Part shown: piece by piece, positions 22,996 through 35,206 of the stretch
Layout of the letters: every line of letters begins with the position of its first letter
How positions within the stretch are numbered: the first letter of the stretch is position 1
Origin: Coffea arabica
Lineage: Eukaryota > Streptophyta > Magnoliopsida > Gentianales > Rubiaceae
NCBI RefSeq assembly: GCF_036785885.1
Contig: NC_092317.1
Span: 8,186,501-8,250,500 of the forward strand
DNA length: 64,000 nt
Reading direction: 5' to 3'
The notes under the pieces: generated by a model
Seen by the model: only the letters and a program-made list of their open reading frames with translations
Database searches by the model: none
Told to the model about the DNA's origin: nothing
Position numbers and translations under genes: made by a program

Positions 22996-25900
22996 CTAGT
23001 GACGTGAAAAAGCAGATGAGAGGAACTCTTCGTCCTCCAAGAATATCTCCAAGTTCTTGGTCTTCATCAAGAAATCAATGGCTGCCTCATCAAACTCCAT
23101 CATGAAACCTAACTTGATCAATTCTGCCAGCTGATAGATATGATCTTCTTTTTCCCAAAATCCCTGAAAAATTCCCTCAGAAAGAACTTCAGCAAAATGT
23201 GTAGCGTACTCGAGCATCTTTCTGCGACTGCCTGATTTGTCAAACTTTTGCAGAAAGAACTTTGAATCTTCTCTCTCCCAGCGTATCATTCGGCTTGCTT
23301 CCACATACAGGAACTCCCCAGAAGAAAGCAATAACTTGTAACCCACATTGATAGGCTCAGGTGTCACAAGAACAGTGATATTCAAGAGGCATTTAAGAGC
23401 TTCATGCCTTTTCTCTGCTTCGAGTCCAAGTGAAGGACTAGCAAGAAAGCCAAGGATTAGTTTGGAGAGTCCTCTGCCAATAAAGATTTCCTTGGGATTG
23501 ACTTGCTTGAAATGAAATCCATGCAATGAAAGCAACTTCTTTTCAACAGATTCAGAGAGAGTGCGCACACCAATTTGGGCATATATCTCGAGCAACTTTC
23601 CCCTGGGCAAATATTGCAAGCTTGGCTGAGGAAACCAGACAAATAGAGGACAAGAAGATAGCTGCCCAAAATGATCTTTCAGAAACAGATCATCTGCAAT
23701 AAAAACTTCGTGTTTGTCAAACAATAAAGTACTATCAGAACCTGTGAAAACAGGGATTTTGGACAACTCTTCTGACAGAAGTTCCTTAGTCCGTGAATTC
23801 CAGTGCTTTATAACAAAGCCCCAAAAAGCACAACAATCAGCATTTGATAATTCGCGGTTGCTGTCTACCCATATCTTCCACAACTTGCAGTAATCATCAA
23901 GGGAAGGATTAGCTTTAACTCCAAAAGCACTGCTGAAAAAGCTCAGAATATCCTTTTGATAGTGCTTCTCCAAGACATACAACTGAGAACCAAAGAGGCC
24001 TAGTGTGTCGTGAAGAACACACTTTTCAGGGCTCACCCATTCTCCAGTGCTATTGTCACTAGGAATCCATATCCTCTTGCTTCCTTCATCGCTTGGCTTC
24101 CAGTCGAATCTGTACAGGTATTCATAGATTCGAGTGATGGCCTTAAACTCTGTATGAAAATCAAGAAAATTGGCCATCAATGGGCACCCACTGTTGATAT
24201 CAGTAATAACACCCAATGCACAGAGCTGCTTTTTGTAAGACGCAATATTGGAGCCATAGAAGTTTTCATCAATGAATGGGCCATCTTCCTGCTGTAAGAT
24301 AGATTTCCATTTAGAACCAAACAACAAGCACTCCTTTGAATATCTGTAGCCTGCAGTTGTCTTTAACCATCTTTCGTCAACTTTACATGCAAAGGCATCA
24401 AGTACACGCTCATTCGGCTCTCTCTGTAAATTCTTTAGGCACTCCAACAATGAATATGCAGCTGCAGGTGTTATGCTGCTTGGATCATCAGGTAATCGAA
24501 GCCCAGCAGTTACAAATTTTGCACCATTCCTCAGTTCAACCACCACTCCTAGTTCTTGGAGCTCAAATTTATACTTATGAATGGCCTTTCTGGAGTGATA
24601 ACCGAGGTCATCAATAAAAGGCAAAACAGCAATTTCAGAAATTGGTTCCCAGTCTGTTCCATATAGGATACAATCTTTTGGGGATCTATAATCACCGTGT
24701 TTAGTCCTCAACCATTTTTCTTCATTGAAGCATTTCTTCACATCAGAAGGAAACAGGACACCAGGTGCATTTAGTTTTCTATAGCACGATAAAAGGGAAA
24801 GCACAGTATCCTTGCTTATCGAGCGCAGTGATGCCTGCTGCTTAAAGAACTTCGCAAATGCCCCAGCTGCTTCTTCAAATTGAACGTGCACCCCTATCAT
24901 GTTTAACTCCATTTTGAAAGACGAGATTCTGCTCCTGTAGAAAGTTTCATCGATAATAGGAAAACTATTAAAAACCTGCAGAAGAAAACCCCATTGAGGA
25001 TCAAACAAGTAACATTCAGCTGGAGATTTGAATCCCATGTTTGTCTTCAAACATTTGTTATGCTTAAGTGCCGCCACAAGTTTTTCAGACGAATTCCACA
25101 TTCCTAAACATTCGAGAATGAAAAGAAAAGCTTCAGCAGAAAGTGAGTTCCAGGCTGCTGGAGCCTTGAAGTTGTCAATGTATACATCCATGTAACATTT
25201 ATTGAAGCAACAAACCACACCAAGTAGCTTCAGTTCTGGTTTGAAAGAAAGAATCTCCTTCCCGTAGAAATCCTGATCAAGGAATGGAATGTTACTGGTC
25301 TTCGATGCAGCTTTCCAGTCCTCATTGAAGAGGACAGACTCTTCAGGCTTCTTGTAGCCTTGGGAAGTCCGCAGCCATCTTTTTCCTTTAATACTGGCAA
25401 AGAAATTGTCAACAGGAAGCATTCTATCACCCAAAAACTCGATGAACTTTAGTATTGAAAGAACCTCGGCTCTGGTTAAATTTGATGCAGCTACTCGGGA
25501 CATAAGATGGTTGCCAATATATTGACAGGCTTCTTGAAATTCAAACTTGACACCGAGTATCCTCAACTCTCCCACATAGTTATTAATCCTATCACCATAG
25601 AATTTCTGATCAATTATTGGAATATCAACTAAGATTGGTGCATTTTGCAGATTACTCGCTGATGATGCCGAAAGCAAGAATGATTGTGATGGAGGTCCAC
25701 ATCCAGCACTGCCACCCAAAGAAACTCTTACCCAATTACCCTCCTTCATGCTTGTCAAGAACTCAGCTGGGATGTTAATCTGCTTCCTTTGCAAAGTATG
25801 AACCCAATCCAGTAGCAAGAATGCATTTTGCTTGGTAAGCATGGAATAAACACTAGGAATTGCAGCATCTGGAGGAGGTATATCAGGTATATCTGATGCT

Positions 25901-28900
25901 CCAAGATGAACATTAAGAAATTCTGCAAACTCCTTTTCAGAGCTGTAAAGACCAGCATGATAGCCTGGATGCAAATATTCCTCTCCTAGCTCAATGTAGC
26001 CTTCTTTTCTCCATGGATTTGAACCAATCAGTTGTAACCATCTGCTTCCCTTTGCTGGGACAAGAATGCTTCCAATGCCAGTGGTCACTTGCCCATAATT
26101 ATCAACTAGTGGCATCGAAAAACAAAGTCGATCAACTTCTCCTTTCGATAAAAAATTTCTTGCCAAAGAGTGGTAAAGGAAGTGGGCATAGATGACAACA
26201 GAGTTTGGGTTTCCATTAAGTGACTTACTGAGGAGACTTGCATAGTCGTTCACATTTACAGAACCAACTTTGACTTGATTTACAAGCCAATCTAATATTG
26301 TTTTCCCCATACAATAGGACCAAATTAAATCTTGCATGGATTTCGGCAAGAAAAATTGATTTCCTGCACATCGGAATTCCTTGCTCCAATCAATCAGCCA
26401 AGAGATATGACGGGACTCACTAGACAGTAGCAACATGGAAGGATGGCCTAATGAGTAATTGATGCTGCACAAGCACACAACTCCATCACCACGAACATAC
26501 TTGAGAAGTGGAATATTCGTGAAACTTGTACTTGCAAAGGAGCCCCAATTCTCAGCAAGGAACAAGAGAAAATCCAAGTAAAGATTCTCTGACACTCCCG
26601 ATACAAAATTAGAACTTCCTATACATTTAGCATACCATTCATCATCTACATATTTCAATCCCAGAAAAGTTAATACTTCATCGTACTTCTTTTCATCAAA
26701 TGAAGAACATAAAATGTGTCTTCCATGAGTTGAAATATTGGACAAGCTCACTCCTTGCTTCTTTCCCTTTCTTAACAATTCCCAGAAAGCAGGCATAAGC
26801 CTGCTCACTTCACCTGGTTTCTGGAAAATCTTCTGTTCTGAGTACAACTCGCATGGGATAATATTTTCATCCATCAACTTCTTTTGAATACTGGCTCTCA
26901 CGGAATTAAGATTCGTAAATGGAGAAGCATTTACGGGTAAAAATCTGAACATAGGAGGCAAACTAGAAACTGGGGCATTTTCACTTGATTTTACAAGAGA
27001 AGTGAATGCATTAACAAAAGCTGAAGGCACACAGTTAAGAATCCCTTGGTTCCAAGCATTATCCAAACGGATGCTTTCCCTGGAAGATGATAGAACAAAA
27101 TCCGCCTGTATTATGAATGGGAAATTTGTGACCATCTCTGTAGGAAGGAAAGCATAGATCCCCGGAGAGCTAGTTCCTCTGTGAATACGCTCGCCAATCG
27201 GTAAAGCCAACATAATAACCAAATCATCTACATCCATTCTTCTTTCTACTCTACACTCCTCTATGACAGGAAACCTCTGCTTCCATATATAGTAACTACA
27301 TTCTGCAACAGCATCACCTTTCTCAGCTGCAGAAAGGTGGAGCATATAAGATTGGGCATCAATGTTCTTCCTTGTGACAAAATCGGTTTCACTTGAAATA
27401 GAAATGGCACTGACAGTATTGCGCGTCGGATCCTTGTTGTCTTCCCTGACAGACAGCTTCTTTATCTTTGAAAGAAACAGAAGAACTTCTGGATGAATGC
27501 TTGAAAGCTGCCGCTTTACAGGTTCCACCTTGTCAGGCTTAAGAGGCAGCACAATCACTGTCGTTGGGAGATTAGTTGGAGAGCCATATATTTGTCGTAG
27601 GACAGGAAGAGAAGGATTTTCGTCAACCCATTCTGGGACAACATAGCCAACATTACAGTGCACGCAAGGGTCTTCACTAAATCGTATTTGGTAACCGTTG
27701 CTGAATATGTAGGGTTGTGCGGTGATCAGAAATACACTCTTGAAGCCAATCCCTGACAGAAGTTTTAAACCATACTACTTCAGTGACAACAAATACATAT
27801 ATAAAATAAAATAAAATAAAAAGATAATGCCAATCAAACAACTTAAGAATTATGATAGAAGAATTTCTACAATATTTACAGTATTTTTATCTGCAGCCAG
27901 ATTTACAAGGGCGTCAAGCCTAAAGACTTGGATTAAAGTTCATGGAACTAAATTAAGCGACTTCCCCTAAAGTAAAATCTGAATGTGAACTATGCGAAAA
28001 AGAAGGATATCAAGATAACGTTAGAAAAATATTTGGAAACAGGCTCGAATTTCAAATTGATCATGACCTAGTCTGTATATTCCTTAGATTAATTTTCATC
28101 AATTGGATGGTAAACGAACCAGAGAGCTTTCATGATTGATCAAAATTATCTATTTGCTTTGAACTATCTAAGTACTTGATCTCTGAGCCTAGTAATTTTC
28201 TCTTATCCAGATTGCCTAATGGTCAAGGATAATATAATCGTTCTTGGAAATCTAGTGAAACTTAACATTAACACAAATCAATTTGACTGAAATAATCACG
28301 TTGCCAGTCTTCATGACAAACATTAGCTGAAGTGAAATAAACAACACAACTGTAACAGCAAACTAGTAAACAATTTGAATCAATTGAATTCTACAGATGT
28401 CAGCATGAAACTACTGAAGTTAAGTTTACCTTTCTCGCCAATGTAACCACTTTTACGGTTCCCTTTCTTGGTGGAGCGGCCAACACTACAAATTGATTCA
28501 ATGTTCTTTGGGGAAAAACCTTTCTCATTGTTGAATATCAAGAGTGTAGCTGATGCTCCAGTAGCTGTTATGTCCTTCGAGGTTATAACAAACTCCAGGG
28601 ATGGCTCTACTCCTTCTTCATACACATTATCCTCTGCATTCTGCAAATTCAACTTATTGCTCTATCATCCGTTCAATTTATCTCTACCATTTAAAGCAAT
28701 TTGAATTATGTGTCCAACCAATTAATGGTTGAATGTATTTTCTGTTTCCAAAAAACAAGAAGTAAACTTGTCTACAAGTTTACAAGTGGGTCGTCTATAT
28801 TGTTTTGCAATTAGGACAAATTTACATTCAATTCTTTAATCTTTGTGGTACAAACATATTATAAGAATCCATTTGAAAACAAAAGAAGAAATGAAAAAAA

Positions 28901-29097
28901 AAGCTGTATCGAAGTCAAAGTTAGTCAAAAACCTGAATGAGTTCCATGAGAAAATGAATATCTTTGGCATAAAGCTCAGCAGACAGATTCTTTACAGCCT
29001 GATGAAGATCCTCAGTGAGTGGGTTGGGTTCTCCTCCAATAGAAAACTTTGTCCTCCGTATCTCTTCTATGTGCTCCCTTGGTGTCCTACTAGCCAT
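22996..29097 (-). CDS. NO VEIN-like / sacsin-like GHKL ATPase-domain protein
   Basis: A 1,710-residue protein from three minus-strand exons: 29097-28933, 28640-28430 and 27752-22996. The N-terminus carries a GHKL (HSP90/histidine-kinase/MutL type) ATP-binding fold: N-box LMELIQNAEDN (about 50-60, spliced exactly inside the box), FNNEKGF (91-97) in the G1 position, and GRSTKKGNRKSGYIGEKG (109-126) for the lid and G2 region, then IGFKSVFLIT. The long last exon holds repeated blocks (DFYGKE..., FYRSRI..., FYGSNI...) with LGV motifs, typical of plant NO VEIN and its relatives (Arabidopsis At4g13750, At3g48770, At1g08300 by memory). NO VEIN itself is a nuclear factor in leaf vascular development and auxin transport; the function of the -like members is unclear. 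The first Met at 29097 gives the conserved MASRTPREHIEEIRRTKFS start. A broken copy of exon 1 lies at 30284-30449. Confidence 0.94.
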
Positions 29098-29364
29098 TTT
29101 TACAGTCGATCGACAATCACCTGAAAAGCTAAAACAACGAGCAAATTATGTAGTTGAATTATGATTGGAAGAGACATGCATGAGCTTTTGTATTAGAAGT
29201 CTTTACTAACAACTCCAACAAAAACCCAGAAAATTTTTTGACCTTCAAACCCGCCTTTTTTTCTCTCCTTTTCTTCCTACTTCACCACCGTCTTCTCCGC
29301 CAGTAGTAGCGCGGAAAATCTTCGCTTTTTCTTCTACTCTCTCGGACTGCAATATTACCTCTTC

Positions 29365-29668
29365 GTTTTTGGAGTTAGAAAAGAAAAAGAAAGTGAAGAG
29401 TCTATTAAGAGTCAGTCCTTAACTCTTAAGTCTTAGGTCTGTATTCATGTCTTCTTTAAATAATAGTACGTCTTCCTTTTTGGAGTGAGAAAAGAAGAAG
29501 AAAGTGGAGAGTCTACGAAGAGTCCGTCCTTTGACTCTTCAAGTCTTTAGCTCTCTATTCACGTTCATGTTTTCAAAAAGACATGTGGTACATGGTCGGA
29601 AAAGAAGAAGAAAGCGGACGGTCTTACGAGTCAATCAACTCTTTCTAAGTCTTTGCTCTCCGTTGTCA
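29365..29668. repeat. three imperfect tandem copies of about 100 bp
   Basis: A unit containing gaaaagaagaagaaagtgga, then gagtct-like, gtcctt-like, ctcttaagtctt-like and tctctattcatg-like blocks, occurs three times with decreasing similarity, 270-570 bp upstream of the NO VEIN-like start codon. It may lie in that gene's promoter. Confidence 0.6.
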
Positions 29669-29792
29669 TTTGGATTGTTATTTTTAAGAATTTGAATAGA
29701 AAAAATGTAATATAGCGATTTAGTAAATGTTAGATAAAAAGATAATTATAAAAAATGTAACAATTTTTTGTGAAAATCACAATCCAAGCAAG
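29669..29792. mobile_element. small MITE with TTTGGATTG-type ends
   Basis: The left end reads tttggattgttattttt and the right end, on the other strand, cttggattgtgattttc; the element is about 125 bp. Related copies are at 47891-48015 and 51820-51917. Superfamily not determined. Confidence 0.5.
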
Positions 29793-30283
29793 ATTATTTG
29801 TGCAAGAAAAACCTTCTTGTTAATAAAGCTTTGGCCTTAAATTACAAGTGTATGCTTATATATCGTGTATATGCTGTCAAATTTGGATGCGTCATAATTA
29901 ATTTAAATTAAACTTTAAAATTTAATTTTTTTAGAGGTGTCATACATCTAATCATGATAAGTTTTTACAGAGATAATGTATATACTATCAACTAAAAGTG
30001 TATGCATATATATATATATATATCATGTATGTACTGTCAAATTTGGATGCATCAAAATTGAATCAAATTAAATTTTAAATTTTAAATTTTCTATTTGCGA
30101 GAGTTCAGTAGAATTTGTGTTCATCTCATTCACCTTGAACCAAAAACCGTAATGACTGAACTATTTAAGCACAGAACTCTAGAACTCTTCTCTTATCCCG
30201 GATAATATAATCGTTCTTGGTGATTTAGCATGTTTGTACTAGGATGAAACAAGGCGGTACCAAAGTGAAAGTTAGTCAAAAAC

Positions 30284-30449
30284 ATGAATAAATTCCATGA
30301 GAAAATGAATGTCATTGGCATAGAGCTCAGCGGACAGATTCTTGACGGCCTGATGAAGATCCTCGGTCAGTGGGTTGGGTTCTCCTCCAATAAAGAAACT
30401 TTGCCCTCCGTATCTCTGCTACGTGCTCCCTTGGTGTCCTACTTGCCAT
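30284..30449 (-). pseudogene. frameshifted duplicate of the NO VEIN-like gene's first exon
   Basis: This 166-bp stretch aligns over its full length with exon 1 of the neighbouring NO VEIN-like gene (28933-29097, 165 bp), including the ATG context and a gt donor, with scattered substitutions and one extra base (aataaagaaac here, aatagaaaac in the gene) that breaks the frame. Similarity continues past the start codon into the 5' flank up to the hAT-like insertion at 30600. On the 3' side a gataatataatcgttcttgg block matches the gene's second intron (about 28231-28250), so the copy lacks exon 2. It is a partial, deleted segmental duplicate. Confidence 0.88.
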
Positions 30450-30774
30450 TTTTGTGGATCAACTGAAAAGCAAAAACAATGAGCAATATATGTAGTTGAA
30501 AAGCTTTTAGTTAAGAGCCAAGAAAAGAACTGAAAGAACTTCCAGAACATATTCAACATAGGAGTGCATGAGGTTTTGTTAGAAGTCTTCACTAATAACC
30601 AATGTTTTTGAAAATCGGACCGGACCGGTCGGTTGAACCGCGAACCGGTCATGCCTCCGGTCCGATTCAATTAAAAACCTCCAAAATTAATTAAATCGGT
30701 CAAAAATCGGTTGAACCGGTAAAAATCGGGAGGTTCAACCGATTTTTATTAAGTATTAATTTTCTAAAATAAAT

Positions 30775-32371
30775 GGGTCCGTTTGGATTCTTGTTTTTGG
30801 GACTGTTTTTGAAAAACTGTTTTTCACATTCCAAATGCTACAGTAAATGTGTATTTCAAAAACAATTTCAAAAACACATATCCAAACAATATATCAAAAA
30901 CAACTCCAAATACATATTTAATATGTTTATTTCAATTAAATATAGGATATATATATTATATTAATTTAAATATATTTATTCCAATTATGTATAATATTAT
31001 ATATTATATCAATTGAAATAAATATTATATTTTATATAAATACATTTATTTATATATATATAAATTTATAAATATATTTATGCAATTTTGTTTTATAATA
31101 GATATTAATATATATAATATGTATATTTCAATTATGTATATTATATATAAATTATATTAATATTAATTAATATTATATATTTATATATTTATTTATACAT
31201 TTTATAAATATTTTATTTTATATAAAATATATTTGTATACATTTATAATATATTTATATAAATATTATATATTATATAAATTATATATAATATAAATATG
31301 TAACTATACATTTATATAAATATTGTATATTATATATTATATATTTAATATATACATAATATATATTTTATATATTATACATTTATACATAATATATATA
31401 TGTATATTTATAAAATACATTATATTATGTATTATATATAATATAATACATTTATACATTTATAATAATATACATAATATTAATTATACATTTATACATA
31501 ATATTAATACATTTATATTAATTATATTCATACATTTATACATAATATTAATAAATATTTATAATATATTAATTTATACATTTATATAATATTCATTTAT
31601 AATTTATACACATTTATAATAATATACATTTATACATTTATTAATATATTTAAATTATCTATTATATATAATATAATACATTTATATATTTTTATATAAA
31701 TATATAAATATATTCATTTATAAATATTTATAAATGTATTATAAATGCATAAATGTATAAAAATATAAAAATATATAAATTATAAGTTATAAATTATACA
31801 TTTATATGATATTTATTATAATTTATAATTTATAATAATATACAGTTATACATTTATAAATATATTTATATTATGTATTATATATAATATAATACATTTA
31901 TATATTTATTTAAATATATAAATATATTTATTTATAAATATATTATAAATGCATAAATGTATATAAATATAAATATATAAAAATTTTAAATTTTAAATTA
32001 TAATAAACATTTATATAATATTCATTTATAATTTATACATTTATAAATATATTTATATTATGTATTATATATAATATAATGCATTTATATATTTTTATAT
32101 AAATATATTTATTTATAAGTATTTATAAATGTATTATAAATGCATAAATGTATATAAATATAAAAATAAAAAATTATAAAAATACTCAAAAATATGTTTT
32201 AAAAATACCTCTAAAAATAATCCAAAAAAATCTACAGTAAAAGTTTTTCATATAGTTTTTGAAAAACAACCCCAAAAACAACTAATCCAAACGGACTTGT
32301 ATTTGAAAAACGAAATGCTACAGTGCTGTTTTTGAAAAACAACCCCAAAAACAGCTAATCCAAACGGACCC
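30775..32371. mobile_element. nested foldback element with gggtccgtttgg ends
   Basis: The left end is gggtccgtttggattcttg and the right end, on the other strand, gggtccgtttggattagctg; matching sequence continues through the gtttttgaaaaac and aatgctacagt blocks. A second right-end-like copy (aatccaaacggact) sits at about 32282-32296, just inside the terminal one, so the right end is duplicated. The interior is almost pure A+T. The target duplication is unclear (possibly only aat). Confidence 0.7.
30920..32170. repeat. A/T-only tandem array
   Basis: About 1.25 kb with hardly any G or C. Three copies of a block beginning attatatataatataata start at 31661, 31877 and 32064 (spacings 216 and 187 bp), each followed by near-identical sequence of about 100 bp ending in the ataaatgcataaatgtat motif. 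The rest is irregular (TA)n-like sequence. All the open frames here are low-complexity artefacts. Confidence 0.8.
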
Positions 32372-32639
32372 AATATTTTTTGTACTCAAAATTCTTAATA
32401 CTAAAATGAATAAAAACATATTAAACCTTTGAACCGGATCGAACCGATTGAACCGTGAACCGAAAAGTTTTCCAGTTCACTTTCCGGCCCGAATTTAAAA
32501 ACATTGCTAATAACATATAAGGGACTAAAACTTAGGGGTAAATGTATACCGAAACTCTACATATATTCCTATTGCCCAGGTTTTATGTGTACTCGTGCTA
32601 AAGGCACCCGAGTGTGTGTGCAATTTAAGAATAAATTAA

Positions 32640-32935
32640 TTTTTATGAATTTTTTCTAATGAATTGATAGTTATCTTGGTAGTTATGTCAATTGATAGTT
32701 GTCTTATAAAAAGTTTGGATATTTAAACCTATTAGTAGTTGTAACAAAAATTATATATATGTTGGTTATATATAATTGGATAGTTAGGATAAAATTTAGT
32801 TTTTTGTGAGAATAAAAATGAAAGTTAAAAAGTGATAAAAGATATTTAATGGGTAATAGAGATAAGGGTTAGAAATAATAGTTAATTTGAAAACACACAA
32901 AGTTAACACCATGCATGTTAACTACCTGCAGAGAC
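32640..32935. repeat. dispersed repeat shared with 38.7-39.0 kb
   Basis: The end of this stretch (taatagagataagg followed by aatttgaaaacacacaaa and ttaacacca) recurs almost unchanged at about 38938-38985. The two copies share weaker similarity upstream (blocks of ttgatag/tagttg). No terminal repeats were identified. Confidence 0.45.
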
Positions 32936-33284
32936 GCAAAGATATTAGCATGTTAACAGATTCAAATTCTACGTATCCGTCTATGTTAGAATTTATTTCG
33001 ATATCGAATTTTGCACTGTGTATCATTATTCTACATACTACTGCTACTTCATTGGTTGATTTATGTCTACGAAAAGTCCATGAAAATTTTTAGTGGAAGC
33101 AGAAAGGATTCTTCATTCTTGACTGTTGGTTGTCATATAAACTTATACGGAAGTGAACATTCATCAAACTTTTCGTCACCTACTAACTTCACCTCCTAAT
33201 CTGATATGCATAGAGTAATTAACGAACTACTTCATGATGCATGAATCTGATAGATTCTAGGCCGGTGGCGACAGAATTTTTTTT

Positions 33285-34238
33285 GGGCTAAATGCAAAAA
33301 CCCCCCATGAACTATATACCTTATTGCAATTTACCCCATAAACTATTTTTATAGGCATTTTGTCCTCTTTCATGATATAGTTGGACAAATCTACCCCTCT
33401 TATCTTAAGCATTGTTATTTTTCTTTATTCCCTATCATTTTCTTTTTAGATTCTTCCTCTTTATTTTCTTTAAGCATTGTTTAAATCAATATACTAGATT
33501 ACTCAAAACTTGTTTATTTCTTAATTTCTCATGTCAAGACTTTATAAAAGAATTCTATGGTATAGAAGACTTTTTTTTTCCAAATGTTGAAGTCAATATC
33601 ATTTAAGAAATTGAACTATTCAAATATATAAGAACAAAATAGAGATATTGATTAATCAATTATTAATAGTATTAATAACAAATAAAAAATGAATTACTAT
33701 TGTTGTTTATTCTTATCTTTTTATTTCACTTCAAATAACAATTGTTAACTTTTCTTTCTTACGTGATATATAATAAGTTACTTTTGTTATAAATAGTTGA
33801 GTAATTGTAAACTCTAATTGGTTTATAGTTACTTAAATTGTTGAATTACTGGATTAATGCACTTTACGATATAAGCTACATATATTTTTTTAATAACAAA
33901 GAGTTTATGATGAATTATTAAGAATGAATTTAACAAATAAATGAATTAAAAAAGCAGTTCAAAAAATATTAAAAATTTTGATGTAAGTCTTTTAGCGTTG
34001 AAGGGAAACATTGGCTAGTTCCATGAGAGAAGTGGGGAAAAAGAAAATAAAAGGAAAAAGAAATGGGAGAAAAGGGAAAAAAAAGAATAAGAGAAAAAAG
34101 AAAAAATTTAAGATAATAAAGGTAGCGTTGTCCAAACATGTAATTCAAGGGAGCAAAATGCCTCTTATTATAGTGGAGGGGGTAAACTGCAACTAGGTAT
34201 ATAATTTGTGAGGGTTTTTTTTTTTTTACATTTAACCC
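33285..34238. mobile_element. non-autonomous MULE-like element
   Basis: A 954-bp element with inverted repeats of about 90 bp: the left end reads gggctaaatgcaaaaacccc and the right, on the other strand, gggttaaatgtaaaa, then matching tatatacct, gca(a/g)tttaccc and ggcattttg blocks. Flanks are atttttttt (33276-33284) and ttttttttt (34239-34247), 8 of 9 bases identical but in low-complexity sequence. The interior is AT-rich and has no recognisable gene. Confidence 0.72.
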
Positions 34239-35206
34239 TTTTTTTTTGGGACCAAGTCTTTGATCTTTCTCCCACCCCAGTTTCCCCAAACAAAGAGAAT
34301 TGGAAAAAATTATAATTGGACTAAACTCAAAAACTCATGGAACTTGAACCCTCTTGTGACACATCAACTTGAGCTTTTATCTAGCTATTGGTATGACGAA
34401 AATCTGGACTAGGATGTTTGATCAATAAGATGTTTCATGTTTGTTCTCCCGACTAATTAGGCCAAATATGTTACTGGCAAATTCTAAAGATTGGAAGATA
34501 TATGGTTAATGCACCATGATTTCTATGTACATGTTCCATTAGTTCATCCATTACTTAGTTGGAAATTAAGGTAATTCGGGTAATCTTGCTCGGTACCACC
34601 TCAAAACAGGCACCATGAATGAATTCCTCCAAAAAGGTACTGTGCAGATGTCTTCTTTCTGCATGTGTGAATCCAGTGTACGATGTAAAATTTTAGGCAT
34701 AAAGGGGGAATTTTATAGGTTTTTTGGATTGGGAATGTGGCAAATTCATCTGGTAGTTCAAAATTTTGCAACCAAGTTTAAAATTTTCGCTTGTTTAGGT
34801 TCAAAAGTACTAAGTACTTTTTATCAACATTGTTTGAAATTATAAATAAATTTTCATGTTTTGTTATACTGGTCAACTATGACCCCAACTGACTTCTGTT
34901 TGAATCTTTTCCCTGATCCTATATAAGCAAAGACGTTATCGAAAAGTCTCAATAAATTTAAAACAGAAACGTCTGAATAAATATGAGAGTCCTGAACACG
35001 GATAGTAAACAAAACAACAGAGCACAAACACAACAGCACCAGAAGGGGAAAAAAATGATAGAAGATAACAAATGTTAACAGTCAGCAAATTCATAGAATA
35101 AAATTTAATTTTCTCCAACCTTGCATAATGTTTGCACATATCCACATTAACAAATAGAAGAAACAGAAGAATGCTGAAGACAGAGTCTTTGATGGCAGAA
35201 TCAATG

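Larger units (their letters stand above)
30600..32506. mobile_element. hAT-like element with 8-bp TSD, containing a nested element
   Basis: Terminal inverted repeats are caatgtttttgaaaatcgg at the left and, on the other strand, caatgtttttaaattcgg at the right, followed by ggttgaaccg-type sub-repeats. Perfect 8-bp direct repeats ctaataac flank it (30592-30599 and 32507-32514), which is the hAT hallmark. Without the nested insert (30775-32371) the original element would be only about 310 bp, so it is non-autonomous. Confidence 0.82.
29098..35206. other. repeat-dense intergenic region
   Basis: Holds the promoter of the NO VEIN-like gene, a three-copy degenerate tandem repeat (29365-29668), small MITEs, a broken copy of the NO VEIN-like first exon, a nested hAT-like element with an A/T-only array, a dispersed repeat shared with 38.9 kb and a MULE (33285-34238). 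No intact gene is visible. Confidence 0.7.

Noticed and set aside
31323-31589. 88-residue Ile/Tyr-rich frame
   Set aside because: Lies inside the A/T-only tandem array; every codon is drawn from A and T.
34011-34289. Lys-rich and hydrophobic frames on opposite strands
   Set aside because: They come from an A/G-rich stretch inside a MULE-like element.
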